Assembly: GCF_002017865.1 (NCBI RefSeq)
Contig: NZ_MTJN01000002.1
Span: 3,224,001 to 3,288,000, forward strand
Origin: Rhodoferax fermentans
GTDB taxonomy: Bacteria > Pseudomonadota > Gammaproteobacteria > Burkholderiales > Burkholderiaceae_C
Direction: 5' to 3'
DNA: 64,000 nt
Below are positions 1 through 8,241 of this stretch, piece by piece. The first letter of the stretch is position 1. Each line of letters begins with the position of its first letter. The notes under the pieces were generated by a model. The model had not been told where the DNA came from. It did no database searches and worked only from the letters and a program-made list of their open reading frames with translations. A program made the translations under genes and the position numbers.

Positions 1-2
1 CC

Positions 3-686
3 GAGCCCGAGGACTTTGGCCTGCGCCCCCGGACGGACACCGAGGTCTTTGCCCCCTGCCCGCAGAAATTGGGCCTGTACGCGGTGTTGCCTAACGCGGC
101 ATGGGTGGGTCGAATGGCGCGCGCCGGGGTGCCCACGGTACAACTGCGTTTTAAATCCGACGACGCACAAACCATCACCCAGGAGGTGCGTGCAGCGGTC
201 GAGGCGGTGCGCGGCACCGAGGCGCTGCTGTTCATCAACGACCATTGGCAGGCCGCCATCGAGGCCGGGGCTTACGGTGTGCATCTGGGGCAGGAAGACC
301 TGGACAGCCTGAGCGAGGCCGACCTGGGCGCCGTCCGCAGCGCCGGGCTGCGCCTGGGCATCAGCAGCCACGGATATGCCGAGATGCTGCGCGCCGCCCA
401 CCATGGCCCCAGCTACATCGCGATGGGCGCGGTGTTTGCCACCACCCTCAAACGCATGGCCACCCCACCCCAAGGTCTGGCGCGTCTGCAGGTCTACAGC
501 CGCTTGCTGCGCCACTACCCCACCGTGGCCATTGGCGGCATCGACCTGGATCGCTTGGGCGCTGTGCTGGCGTGTGGGGTCGGGTCTGTAGGGGTGGTGC
601 GGGCGCTGGTGGCGGCAGACCAGCCAGAGGCGGCGGCAAATGCATTGCTGGCGCGAATGGAACAACTCGGTCCGCCAGCCTATTGA
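3..686 (+). CDS. thiE: Thiamine-phosphate synthase ThiE, 5'-truncated by window edge
   Basis: ThiE condenses HMP-pyrophosphate with thiazole phosphate to give thiamine monophosphate. The reading frame is open back to the first bases of the window (…DFGLRPRTDTEVFAPCP before the first in-frame Met-like region), so the true start is upstream and the protein has an N-terminal extension. ThiE motifs appear in order: VQLRFKSDD (substrate Lys loop), FINDH, GVHLGQEDL, LGISSH, YIAMGAVFATTLK, VAIGGID and a C-terminal phosphate-binding GVGSVGVV. It diverges clearly from the second ThiE encoded at 1915-2580. In related bacteria such a copy usually ends a thiO-thiS-thiG-thiE operon, which would lie left of the window (inference). 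It converges with thiD; a palindrome sits between them. Confidence 0.88.
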   Translation, partial: EPEDFGLRPRTDTEVFAPCPQKLGLYAVLPNAAWVGRMARAGVPTVQLRFKSDDAQTITQEVRAAVEAVRGTEALLFINDHWQAAIEAGAYGVHLGQEDLDSLSEADLGAVRSAGLRLGISSHGYAEMLRAAHHGPSYIAMGAVFATTLKRMATPPQGLARLQVYSRLLRHYPTVAIGGIDLDRLGAVLACGVGSVGVVRALVAADQPEAAANALLARMEQLGPPAY

Positions 687-710
687 TCTGGCCTCATCAA
701 GTCAGAACCT

Positions 711-754
711 TTCGCCCTGAACTTGTCGAAGGGCTTCGACAGGCTCAGCCTGAA
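711..754. repeat. REP-like palindrome between convergent thiE and thiD
   Basis: A 44-bp imperfect inverted repeat. The arms TTCGCCCTGAACTTGTCGAAG and CTTCGACAGGCTCAGCCTGA are reverse complements with a few mismatches around a GG centre. The GTCGAAG/CTTCGAC centre is a widespread intergenic repeat type in proteobacteria. It lies between two convergent genes, so it may act as a bidirectional terminator or mRNA stabiliser (inference). Confidence 0.6.
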
Positions 755-796
755 TGACAACAGTAACGGATGGCGCAATAACTAATGACGGCCTTG

Positions 797-1753
797 TCAG
801 TGCTCGTTGGGCCGCCCAAGGTCCCGCAAGCGCGGAGTCTCACCATCAAGACCATCCGTGTCTGGCATCACCAGCAAATCGGCAATCTTTGCGCGTGGTG
901 CAGGCGAACTCTCTGAGCACGGACAGACCCGCATCACCACCGGCGCAAAGCCGTGGTTCAGCGGGCCGCTGCCTTGGCCGGTTTTGACGGTGGCGCCGGC
1001 GGCCATGGCTTGGCGCACAAATTCTCGGGCCTGTTGCACCGCGTCTGGCAGGGTGTGGCCCAGCGCCAGATAGGCGGCCACGGCGCTCGACAAGGTGCAG
1101 CCGGTGCCGTGGGTGTTGGGGCTGTGGATGCGTGGGCCATGCATCCAGACGGGTTCGGCGCCCGATGCCAGCAGCAGGTCCACCACCTCTTCGCCGGGCA
1201 AATGGCCACCTTTGAGCAACACCGCCCGCGCGCCCTGGCCCAGCAACGCCTGGGCGGCGGGCAACATGTCTTGCACGCTGCTGAGCGGTTTGCCCACCAG
1301 CAAACCGGCCTCGTCCAGGTTGGGGGTGATCAGCGCCACCCGGGCAAACAGCTCGGCCACCAGCACATGGATGGCCTCCGCGTCGATCAGTACCGCGCCG
1401 CTGGTGGCCACCATCACCGGGTCAAACACCACATGCGGTGGCTGGTGTTTGTCCAGCGCCTGGGCCACGGTGCGCACAATGTCTGGCGCGTGCAACATGC
1501 CGATCTTGACCGCGTCCACGCCAATGTCTTCCATCACCGCGTCGATCTGGTCACGCAGTATGTCGGGCGGCACACCGTGGATGCTGCGCACCCCACAGGT
1601 GTTTTGTGCGGTGAGTGCGGTGATAGCCGTCATGCCAAAACAACCCAAAGCGGCAAAGGTCTTCAAATCCGCCTGGATGCCCGCGCCACCACCGCTGTCC
1701 GAACCCGCAATCGACAAAACATGGGGGTAACGCTGTGTCAGTTCAAAAGTCAT
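797..1753 (-). CDS. thiD: Hydroxymethylpyrimidine/phosphomethylpyrimidine kinase ThiD
   Basis: ThiD phosphorylates HMP and then HMP-P to HMP-PP, the pyrimidine substrate of ThiE. Ribokinase-fold signatures are present: SIAGSDSGGGAGIQADLKT near the N terminus, ALTAQNT, VKIGML, FDPVMVATSG, TPNLDEA, LLKGGH and the anion-hole/catalytic stretch THGTGCTLSSA. At 318 residues it is about 50 residues longer than typical ThiD. The extra part is a C-terminal tail (about residues 270-318, Pro/Ser/Asp-rich) with no recognisable motif. It is the last gene of the thiM-thiE-thiD salvage operon, 161 bp after thiE, and that gap holds two repeats. Its ribosome-binding site AGGACAG lies next to a degenerate palindromic repeat. 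Confidence 0.93.
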   Translation of the reverse strand: MTFELTQRYPHVLSIAGSDSGGGAGIQADLKTFAALGCFGMTAITALTAQNTCGVRSIHGVPPDILRDQIDAVMEDIGVDAVKIGMLHAPDIVRTVAQALDKHQPPHVVFDPVMVATSGAVLIDAEAIHVLVAELFARVALITPNLDEAGLLVGKPLSSVQDMLPAAQALLGQGARAVLLKGGHLPGEEVVDLLLASGAEPVWMHGPRIHSPNTHGTGCTLSSAVAAYLALGHTLPDAVQQAREFVRQAMAAGATVKTGQGSGPLNHGFAPVVMRVCPCSESSPAPRAKIADLLVMPDTDGLDGETPRLRDLGRPNEH

Positions 1754-1760
1754 AACAAAC

Positions 1761-1793
1761 TGTCCTTATGCCACAAGTGCTAGAGGCCAAAAA
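1761..1793. repeat. Degenerate copy of the AGAGGC-type palindromic repeat
   Basis: Reads TCCTTATGCCACAAG followed by TGCTAGAGGCCAAAAA. This matches the core and right flank of the better-preserved copies (for example at 47219-47267) with substitutions in both stem arms. It sits directly upstream of the thiD ribosome-binding site. The copy is weak and the assignment rests on the right flank. Confidence 0.4.
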
Positions 1794-1823
1794 GGCTTGA
1801 AAAAATAGAAGAAGCCTGGGCTT

Positions 1824-1861
1824 CACTCCCTCTCCCTCTGGGAGAGGGCTGGGGTGAGGGG
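1824..1861. repeat. CCCTCTCCC/GGGAGAGGG hairpin repeat
   Basis: A strong palindrome: CACTCCCTCTCCCTCTGGG followed by AGAGGGCTGGGGTGAGGGG. It is the familiar proteobacterial intergenic repeat in which CCCTCACCCC and CCCTCTCCC units face each other. It lies in the thiE-thiD gap of the thiamine operon and could reduce read-through or stabilise the upstream mRNA (inference). Confidence 0.6.
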
Positions 1862-1914
1862 AAACTGGTCTAGACACTTTTTGCTTGAGAGTGGCATTTA
1901 CCAAACCAGTCGGC

Positions 1915-2580
1915 TCAAAACAGCGCCCGAAAAGCCCGTGCCGCCGCTGCCGGGTCGTCTGCCGAACATAACGCACTGACCACCGCCAGCCCGTTGGCCC
2001 CGGCGGCCAACACCTCAGCCGCATTGCTCAGATGGATGCCACCAATCGCCACCAGCGGCAAATCGGTCACAGCCCGCACGGCAGACAAACCAGCCAGCCC
2101 CCAAGGCGGCGCGGTGTCCGTTTTGGTGGGGGTCGGGAACACCGGGCTGACACCCAGGTAATCCACTGGCCAACTGGCAGCGCGGTGCACGTCGTCGAGT
2201 GACTCGACTGACAGGCCGATGAACACCTGCGCTGGCAGCAGTTGGCGCGCCAACTCCACCGGCATGTCCGACTGACCCAGGTGCACACCTTGCGCACCAC
2301 AGGCCAAGGCCACGTCAATGCGGTCATTGATCACCAGCGGCACACCCAGCGGTGTCAACAAATCATTAAGCGCACACGCCAGCGCGACAAAGTCGCGCGT
2401 GTTGCTGGTTTTTTCACGCAGCTGCACACAGGTGGCGCCGCCCTGCACCGCCGCCATCACCACGTCCGTCAGGTTGCGACCGCGTAGCGCCTGCTGGTCG
2501 GTCACCAGATAAAGCCGCACCAGATCGGCCACCGCCGCGCGGTTTGGGCGCGCCATATCACTCACAAAATCGGAGTGCAT
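1915..2580 (-). CDS. thiE: Thiamine-phosphate synthase ThiE (salvage-operon copy)
   Basis: A second, full-length ThiE of 221 residues. The TIM-barrel motifs are all present: LYLVTDQQALRGR, CVQLREKTSNTRDF, VINDRIDVA, GVHLGQSD, IGLSVESLDD, YLGVSPVFPTPTKTDT, VAIGGIHLSN and NGLAVVSALCSADDP. This copy is closer to canonical ThiE than the partial gene at the left edge. It lies 3 bp downstream of thiM and upstream of thiD on the same strand. Thiazole kinase, HMP kinase and synthase are therefore made together under the TPP riboswitch, a layout that suits salvage of thiazole and HMP. Confidence 0.94.
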   Translation of the reverse strand: MHSDFVSDMARPNRAAVADLVRLYLVTDQQALRGRNLTDVVMAAVQGGATCVQLREKTSNTRDFVALACALNDLLTPLGVPLVINDRIDVALACGAQGVHLGQSDMPVELARQLLPAQVFIGLSVESLDDVHRAASWPVDYLGVSPVFPTPTKTDTAPPWGLAGLSAVRAVTDLPLVAIGGIHLSNAAEVLAAGANGLAVVSALCSADDPAAAARAFRALF

Positions 2581-2583
2581 GGC

Positions 2584-3432
2584 TCAGGCAGTGATTGGAC
2601 TAGAGGCCATTTTGAGCACAGACTCAAAGGTCACCCGGTCCAGCAGCTGCAACTGGTCCAGCAAAGCAATTTGCAAGCTGCCCACACCCAAACCCTGGGC
2701 CTGCACCTGCTGTGTGGCCACCTGCCCCACCACACCCAGATACGCCATGGCCGAGACCGTGGCGCGCCAGGCATCGGGCTGCACCGCACAAAACGCCCCC
2801 ACCAGCGCGGTGGCAGAACAGCCCACGCCAGTGATACGCGTCATCCACTCATGGCCGTTGGACAGACTCACGTGGCGGCCGCTGGCGTCCAGCACATGGT
2901 CCACCTCACCACTGACACACACCACACCGCCGGTGCTCTTTGCCAGGTCACGTGCGGCTTGCAGGGCGTCGCTGACGGCAGCGCCGCTGTCCACCCCGCG
3001 CGTCTGCACCGCCACACCCGCCACACTCATGATCTCGGACGCATTGCCCCGAATCACCGAGGGGCTGGCCTGGGCCAGCAAGGCAGAAATGCTCTGGTTA
3101 CGATAGCTTGTAGCCCCCGCACCCACTGGATCCAGCACGGTTTTGATGCCACGTTGAGCGGCAATAGCCAGCGCCTGGCGCATGCTCTCGATCCAATAGG
3201 GCTCCAAGGTGCCGATGTTGAGCACCAGCGCCTGCGCGATGGCCGCCATGTCGCGCACCTCTTCGTGTGCGTGCGCCATCACCGGTGAGGCGCCCATGGC
3301 CAGCAGGAAGTTGGCGTTGTAGTTCATCACCACCAGGTTGGTGATGGAATGCACCAGCGGGCGCTGCGTGCGCACCGCGAGCACGTCAGCCCAGATGTCA
3401 GAAGGTGTTAAAGCGTTGGAAAAAGTCGTCAT
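2584..3432 (-). CDS. thiM: Hydroxyethylthiazole kinase ThiM
   Basis: Phosphorylates 4-methyl-5-(2-hydroxyethyl)thiazole, the salvage route to the ThiE thiazole substrate. Diagnostic stretches are [70 protein letters not shown] and [13 protein letters not shown]. The length of about 280 residues is slightly above the family norm. I chose the ATG at 3432; an in-frame GTG nine bases upstream would add three residues, and neither has a strong Shine-Dalgarno. It is the first gene of the operon, about 50 bp below the TPP riboswitch. Confidence 0.94.
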   Translation of the reverse strand: MTTFSNALTPSDIWADVLAVRTQRPLVHSITNLVVMNYNANFLLAMGASPVMAHAHEEVRDMAAIAQALVLNIGTLEPYWIESMRQALAIAAQRGIKTVLDPVGAGATSYRNQSISALLAQASPSVIRGNASEIMSVAGVAVQTRGVDSGAAVSDALQAARDLAKSTGGVVCVSGEVDHVLDASGRHVSLSNGHEWMTRITGVGCSATALVGAFCAVQPDAWRATVSAMAYLGVVGQVATQQVQAQGLGVGSLQIALLDQLQLLDRVTFESVLKMASSPITA

Positions 3433-3485
3433 GGCCGTCACAGGTTAAAGACCCGAAGTCGCACGACGCTAAGCAAGTTTTTGAC

Positions 3486-3565
3486 GCTTTCCTACGCTGG
3501 CACGACCCAGATCAGGTTCTAAGAGTATTTCTCAGCCACCGAAAACGGGTGGCACCTCTAGCAGG
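3486..3565 (-). promoter_or_regulatory. TPP riboswitch (THI box) of the thiM-thiE-thiD operon
   Basis: Read on the minus strand, the conserved THI-box blocks appear in order: AGAGGTGCC, a short hairpin (CACCCGTTTTCGGTG), GGCTGAGA, then GAACCTGATCTGGGT and GTGCCAGCGTAGGAA. These are the pyrimidine- and pyrophosphate-sensing arms of the TPP aptamer. The segment between aptamer and thiM holds a small GACTTCGGGTC hairpin followed by three Ts, which may be part of the expression platform. High TPP should lower expression of all three genes. Confidence 0.95.
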
Positions 3566-3645
3566 GGGAATTATGACGGATGCGGGGAGTGTCCGGCGAT
3601 AGCGGTCTGACGAAACTTTCAGATGTCGCTGATGCAGTGGTCGCA

Positions 3646-3837
3646 ATGTCTGCGTCTCACATTTTGGGGATAGTCAAATCCACAAAAGTCGTTTATCATG
3701 AACTTTTGTTTCTTGCACTTTTAATCACTGCTGCTGCAGTAGCTATGATTCTCGTCAGCCAAAACACTTCACAACTACACAAAAGTTCGGAAAACTCAAA
3801 TGAAAGTATTTATCAGCTGGTCAGGGGCGCGGAGTAA
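3646..3837 (+). CDS. Possible small single-pass membrane protein before the TIR gene
   Basis: A 63-codon frame starting at ATG 3646 (in frame with an earlier ATG at 3580). It encodes a convincing hydrophobic segment, ELLFLALLITAAAVAMILV, followed by a polar tail rich in Ser/Asn. It overlaps the start of the TIR gene by 38 bp in another frame. There is no clear ribosome-binding site and no recognised family. The overlap could mean translational coupling, or the frame may be chance; the transmembrane segment is the main argument for it. Confidence 0.3.
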   Translation: MSASHILGIVKSTKVVYHELLFLALLITAAAVAMILVSQNTSQLHKSSENSNESIYQLVRGAE

Positions 3838-4591
3838 AGCTGTCGCCGAATTATTGAGCGATTGGATTAAATGTGTTCTTCAGGCCGCGAGGCCATGGAT
3901 ATCCACACGTGATATTGATCGTGGTGCACTTTGGTTCTCAGAAATCAGCGATCAGCTAAAAGACACAACCGTTGGTGTAATTTGTCTAACACAAGAGAAC
4001 AAAAATAGACCATGGATTCTATTCGAAGCTGGTGCACTTGCAAAAGGTTTGTCTTCAAACAGAGTTTGTACGCTTCTGGTCGACCTAAAAACTACTGACA
4101 TAGAGGATCCTCTAGCACAATTTAATCACACCTTACCCGACAGAGATGGACTTTGGCAGCTAGTAAAAACCTTAAATGCTTCTTTAGGAATTATTGGTTT
4201 AGATGAGCGAATTCTTGACCAAGTATTTGCAACATATTGGCCTCAATTCGAGAAAAAGTTTACAGAAGTCCTAACAACAATACCAATTGGTCAAAAAACT
4301 GAACAACGCTCAGAAAAGAATCTCTTAACAGAGATACTTGAAAACACCAGATTTTTAAATCAAAAAGTTAGAAATCTTGAATTAAATATAGAGCAAAAAG
4401 ATAATTATTCTGATTATGTAAGAATAAAACAGAGTAATTTATATAATAATGGCTCAACAAAATTTTCCGATTCAACTGAAAACGACGAGGATCTTAAAAC
4501 ACTCAAAAAATTAGTTATTAATACTTTAGCAAAAAATAAGAATATACATAATTCCGACAAACACAATGATATCGAAAGGCCGCTGAAGTGA
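3800..4591 (+). CDS. TIR-domain protein, candidate defence effector
   Basis: Residues 1 to about 140 form a bacterial TIR domain: MKVFISWSGARSKAVAELL (beta-A and box 1), PWISTRDIDRGALWFSEI, VGVICLTQEN and PWILFEAGALAK. Glu76 in FEAGAL lies where the catalytic glutamate of NAD-cleaving TIR domains is expected. The region from about 165 to 200 (LTEILENTRFLNQKVRNLE) looks like a coiled coil, and the C terminus is Lys/Asn/Asp-rich and probably disordered. No second enzymatic domain is visible. The gene is strongly AT-rich with AAA/AAT/TTA codons, unlike its GC-rich neighbours, which points to horizontal transfer. NAD depletion during phage infection is the family precedent; the role here is inference. 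Confidence 0.82.
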   Translation: MKVFISWSGARSKAVAELLSDWIKCVLQAARPWISTRDIDRGALWFSEISDQLKDTTVGVICLTQENKNRPWILFEAGALAKGLSSNRVCTLLVDLKTTDIEDPLAQFNHTLPDRDGLWQLVKTLNASLGIIGLDERILDQVFATYWPQFEKKFTEVLTTIPIGQKTEQRSEKNLLTEILENTRFLNQKVRNLELNIEQKDNYSDYVRIKQSNLYNNGSTKFSDSTENDEDLKTLKKLVINTLAKNKNIHNSDKHNDIERPLK

Positions 4592-4958
4592 GAAAACAAT
4601 CCTTTAAGCGGAAGATTTTGCAGCAGTTTCCCCCACCCCAAAGAGCTGGGAGTTAGATCCGCTTCGGTTTGAAACGGTATTTATGACAACGACTGATCTT
4701 GTGTTCCCGGAACTGAAGCACACTGAACCCAGTCGGGGTACGGAGGGCAAGTACACGAAACAATTTGTTGAATGAGGCAATACCGTGGTGTTTCAGCCCG
4801 AATTTCAGAACGCTTTTCCGATTTCTGAAGCCGCCAACAAGGCATTGGCAACGCATCTTCACCTTTGCGCAATAAAACACAGAATTTGACTGTTCGCACA
4901 AACCGGACGCCATGTAAGCGCGACTTCATGCAGCTTTGGCCAACTGCTCGCCAGAGGA
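4592..4958. other. Intergenic region right of the TIR gene, no gene recognised
   Basis: 367 bp between the TIR gene and dnaQ. Base composition rises back toward the genome average across it. Short open frames on both strands (for example a 30-codon frame from ATG 4683 and longer frames on the minus strand) have no recognisable motifs. I see no tRNA, terminator or direct-repeat boundary that would mark an integration site. Confidence 0.5.
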
Positions 4959-5678
4959 TCACTCCGCCGCCACCGGCTCCAGCACCCGCCAAACCGTTTT
5001 TCCCTTGCTGTCCTTGTCGATCTGTTTCAGAACAGTTTCGTGGGCGGCCAGTTCCTGTTCGTTGGCGCTTAACACCGGCAGGTTGAACACCCGCAGGTCC
5101 ATCAGCGGCGCGCCGTTGCCCGACGCTTCGTTGGCCGAGCTGTCGTCCATCAGCAGCACGTCCTGACCTCGGGTCAGGTTGATGAACACGTCGGCCAGCA
5201 GTTCGGCGTCCAGCAGCGCGCCGTGCAAGGTGCGGCCCGAGTTGTCGACCTCCAGGCGGTCACACAGGGCGTCGAGTGAGTTGCGTTTGCCCGGGTACAG
5301 CTCCTTGGCCATGACCAAGGTGTCGGTCACGCTGGCGACAATCTCGCGCACCTTGGGGTGGCCGAGTTTGCCAAACTCCATGTCCAGAAAACCCAGGTCA
5401 AACGGCGCGTTGTGGATGATCACCTCGGCACCGCGCAGGTAGGCCAGCAGGTCGTCGGCAATCTCCTCGAACTTGGGTTTGTCCTTGAGGAACTCGGTGG
5501 TGATGCCGTGCACCTTGAGCGCTTCTTCGTGGCTGTCACGCCCCGGGTTCACATAGATGTGGCGGTTGTTGCCGGTGAGTTTGCGGTTGACCATCTCCAC
5601 ACAGCCGATTTCGATGATGCGGTCGCCGTTGTCGGCAGACAGGCCAGTGGTTTCGGTGTCGAGGAAGATTTGGCGCAT
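4959..5678 (-). CDS. dnaQ: DNA polymerase III epsilon subunit (3'-5' proofreading exonuclease)
   Basis: DEDDh exonuclease domain: ExoI DTETTG (Asp7, Glu9), ExoII HNAPFDLGF (Asp94) and ExoIII LHGALLDAELLADVF (His152, Asp157). After about residue 175 comes a shorter C-terminal tail that in DnaQ binds the alpha subunit. The total of 239 residues matches bacterial epsilon. Its start ATG is followed by RQIFLDTETTG, the normal N terminus. It is monocistronic-looking, 210 bp downstream of fdx on the same strand, with an inverted repeat in between. Confidence 0.95.
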   Translation of the reverse strand: MRQIFLDTETTGLSADNGDRIIEIGCVEMVNRKLTGNNRHIYVNPGRDSHEEALKVHGITTEFLKDKPKFEEIADDLLAYLRGAEVIIHNAPFDLGFLDMEFGKLGHPKVREIVASVTDTLVMAKELYPGKRNSLDALCDRLEVDNSGRTLHGALLDAELLADVFINLTRGQDVLLMDDSSANEASGNGAPLMDLRVFNLPVLSANEQELAAHETVLKQIDKDSKGKTVWRVLEPVAAE

Positions 5679-5749
5679 AGGTTCGGATCAAAAAAACAAG
5701 TCTAACTCTCTGAGACTGCCGTCAGCCAATCTGCCAAAAGAGGCTAGCA

Positions 5750-5847
5750 GCGTGCGTTGGGTGTCTGACAAAGCGGCATAAAGGAGGAGGCTGAAGGCGC
5801 AGCCGCAAGCCGGGGGACAGTCGCGGAGTCAGATACCCAGCGTGCGC
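5750..5847. repeat. Long-arm inverted repeat between fdx and dnaQ
   Basis: Arms of 20 bp at 5750-5769 (GCGTGCGTTGGGTGTCTGAC) and 5828-5847 (GTCAGATACCCAGCGTGCGC) are reverse complements apart from four positions, most of which would still pair as G-U in RNA. They enclose 58 bp that contain smaller hairpins (GGCTGAAGGCGCAGCC). It looks like a structured intergenic element rather than a simple terminator, as no T-run follows. Confidence 0.5.
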
Positions 5848-5888
5848 TGCGGGTTAACGCAAGATGCTGGTCAAGGCCCCGCCAAACC

Positions 5889-6227
5889 TCAGTGGTTTTC
5901 CTTGGCGTGGTTGATCGAGTACTTGGGTATCTCAATCACCAGGTCTTTTTGCGCCAGGATCGCCTGGCAGCTCAGGCGCGATTGGGGTTGCAGACCCCAG
6001 GCGCGGTCCAGCAGGTCGTCCTCTTCTTCTTCGGACGGTGCCAGCGACTCAAAGCCCTCGCGCACCACCACATGGCAGGTGGTGCAGGCACAGCTCATCT
6101 CGCAGGCGTGCTCGATGTTGATGTGGTTTTCCAGCAGCGCCTCACAGATCGAGGTGCCGGCCGGAGCGGTCACCTCGGCGCCTTGTGGGCAGTATTCGGC
6201 GTGGGGCAGGATTTTGATGGTGGGCAT
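5889..6227 (-). CDS. fdx: ISC-type [2Fe-2S] ferredoxin
   Basis: Electron donor for iron-sulfur cluster assembly. The adrenodoxin-type ligand pattern is Cys42-x5-Cys48-x2-Cys51-x35-Cys87 (HACEMSCACTTCHVVV and RLSCQAI), with an extra Cys46 common in Isc ferredoxins. 112 residues is the family length. It is the last gene of the iscRSUA-hscBA-fdx operon, 31 bp after hscA. The acidic SEEEEDDLLDRAWGLQPQSR segment before Cys87 is typical of Isc Fdx. Confidence 0.96.
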   Translation of the reverse strand: MPTIKILPHAEYCPQGAEVTAPAGTSICEALLENHINIEHACEMSCACTTCHVVVREGFESLAPSEEEEDDLLDRAWGLQPQSRLSCQAILAQKDLVIEIPKYSINHAKENH

Positions 6228-6258
6228 GGTGGTGGCAGTCCGGGAGGAAAAAGCGGGC

Positions 6259-8199
6259 TCAGACGGTGGCGATGTTTTTGCCCGAGAGCGCGTTCTGGAT
6301 GCCCCGGTTCATGCGCAGGGCGGCAAAAGCTTCGGTGCCTTTGGCCAGCATCGCGGTGATGGCCTCGATGGCGGGCGCGTCGTCCAGGTCACAGGCGGCA
6401 CGCACCTGGCGCATCAGTTGTTCGATCTCGGCACGCTGGGCCTCAGTCAGCAGGTCACCATCGGCGGCCAGGGCGCTTTGGGCGGCCAGGATCATGCGGT
6501 CGGCATCGACGCGGGCTTCGACAATCGCACGCACATACATGTCGCGCTCGGCCGAGGCAAAACTGTCTTGCAGCATGCGGGTGATCAACTCGTCACCCAG
6601 GCCGTAAGACGGCTTGACGGTGATGTGGGCTTCGACCCCGCTGGTCTGCTCCAGCGCGGACACACTCAGCAAGCCATCGGCGTCGACCGTGAAGGTAACG
6701 CGGATACGTGCCGCACCGGCGGTCATCGGCGGGATGCCGCGCAGGGTGAAACGTGCCAAGCTACGGCAGTCAGACACCAAATCGCGCTCGCCTTGCACCA
6801 CGTGCAATGCCAGCGCGGTCTGGCCGTCGACGTAAGTGGTGAAGTCTTGCGCCTTGGCGGTGGGGATGGTTTCGTTGCGCAGCACAATGCGCTCGACCAG
6901 GCCACCCATGGTTTCCACACCCAGGCTCAGCGGGATCACGTCCAGCAGCAGCAAATCACCGCCCGGGTTGTTGCCAGCGAGCTGGTTGGCCTGGATGGCG
7001 GCGCCGAGCGCCACGACTTCATCAGGGTTCAGGTTGTTGAGTGGCGGCTGGCCAAAGAAGTTGCCCACGGCTTGCTGGATCTGCGGCATGCGGGTGGAGC
7101 CACCGACCATGACCACACCTTTGACTTCTTCGGCTGTGAGTTTGGCGTCACGCAGCACCTTGCGCACCGCACTCAGGGTGCGTGCGGTGAGTGCGCTGGT
7201 GGCGGCATCAAAGTCAGCACGTGTCACGTTCAATGTGACCTGAGCCCCCGTCAATACAGCGCTGAATGTTACGGAATCTGTAGCGGTGAGGGCTTCTTTG
7301 CAGGCACGGGCGGCAGCTTTCAGGGCGGCTTTGTCGGCCGGGCTGCGGCTGTTGGTGCTGCCGAAGTTGGCACAGGTGCTGGCGCATTGGGGCTCGGCGC
7401 CCAGGTTGCTGCACACATTGGCCACGCTGCCCGATTGCGCTGCCAGCTGGGCCAGCACCCAGTCGGCCAGGGCGTGGTCGTAATCGTCACCACCCAGGGC
7501 CGAGTCGCCGCCGGTAGCCACCACCTCAAACACACCTTGGGTCAGGCGCAGGATCGAGATGTCAAAGGTGCCGCCACCCAGGTCGTAAATCGCGTAAACA
7601 CCTTCACTGGCGTTGTCCAGCCCGTAGGCAATGGCCGCAGCGGTAGGTTCGTTGATCAGACGCAGCACGTTGATGCCAGCCAGTTGCGCGGCGTCTTTGG
7701 TGGCCTGGCGCTGGGCGTCGTCAAAATACGCGGGCACGGTGATCACCGCGCCAAACAGATCGGTATTGAAAGTGTCTTCGGCGCGGTAACGCAGGGTGGC
7801 CAGAATCTCGCCGCTGACCTCGACTGGCGACTTCTCGCCGTGGGCCGTCATCAGGCCCAGCATGCCGGGGTGATCCACAAACTGGTACGGCAGTTTGGCC
7901 GCCAGCGCCACGTCCTTGAGGCCACGGCCCATAAAACGTTTGACCGAGCTGATGGTGTTGACCGGGTCATCGACCCCAGCCTGCACCGCATCCCAACCAA
8001 TCTGACGGCCACCACCAGCGAGGTAACGCACCACCGAGGGCAGGATCACCCTACCCTGGTCGTCGGGCAGGCATTCGGCCACACCGTGGCGCACCGAGGC
8101 CACCAGCGAATGGGTGGTGCCCAGGTCAATGCCCACGGCAATACGGCGTTGGTGCGGGTCAGGCGTCTGGCCTGGTTCTGAGATTTGGAGTAACGCCAT
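6259..8199 (-). CDS. hscA: Fe-S assembly Hsp70 chaperone HscA
   Basis: Specialised Hsp70 that binds the LPPVK loop of IscU to help transfer clusters. It has the actin-like ATPase domain with [50 protein letters not shown] and [10 protein letters not shown], followed by the substrate-binding domain starting near [14 protein letters not shown]. At 646 residues it is longer than typical HscA (about 616). The extra length is mainly an insertion at about residues 256-286, just after DHALADWV, with three cysteines (263, 272, 276) in a Ser/Asn-rich stretch. The gene is 42 bp after hscB in the isc operon. Confidence 0.96.
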   Translation of the reverse strand: MALLQISEPGQTPDPHQRRIAVGIDLGTTHSLVASVRHGVAECLPDDQGRVILPSVVRYLAGGGRQIGWDAVQAGVDDPVNTISSVKRFMGRGLKDVALAAKLPYQFVDHPGMLGLMTAHGEKSPVEVSGEILATLRYRAEDTFNTDLFGAVITVPAYFDDAQRQATKDAAQLAGINVLRLINEPTAAAIAYGLDNASEGVYAIYDLGGGTFDISILRLTQGVFEVVATGGDSALGGDDYDHALADWVLAQLAAQSGSVANVCSNLGAEPQCASTCANFGSTNSRSPADKAALKAAARACKEALTATDSVTFSAVLTGAQVTLNVTRADFDAATSALTARTLSAVRKVLRDAKLTAEEVKGVVMVGGSTRMPQIQQAVGNFFGQPPLNNLNPDEVVALGAAIQANQLAGNNPGGDLLLLDVIPLSLGVETMGGLVERIVLRNETIPTAKAQDFTTYVDGQTALALHVVQGERDLVSDCRSLARFTLRGIPPMTAGAARIRVTFTVDADGLLSVSALEQTSGVEAHITVKPSYGLGDELITRMLQDSFASAERDMYVRAIVEARVDADRMILAAQSALAADGDLLTEAQRAEIEQLMRQVRAACDLDDAPAIEAITAMLAKGTEAFAALRMNRGIQNALSGKNIATV

Positions 8200-8241
8200 G
8201 GTGTCTAGAGGGTGACAGGCCGCGTGACGGCCTGGGGAAAC

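Noticed and set aside
4653..4992. Minus-strand frames in the region right of the TIR gene as genes
   Set aside because: No ribosome-binding site, no motif, Cys/His/Arg-biased composition typical of chance frames; one overlaps dnaQ.
5842..8181. Very long + strand open frame opposite fdx and hscA
   Set aside because: It is the antisense shadow of strongly coding, GC-rich hscA/fdx; its His/Gln/Gly-rich translation has no protein-like motifs.
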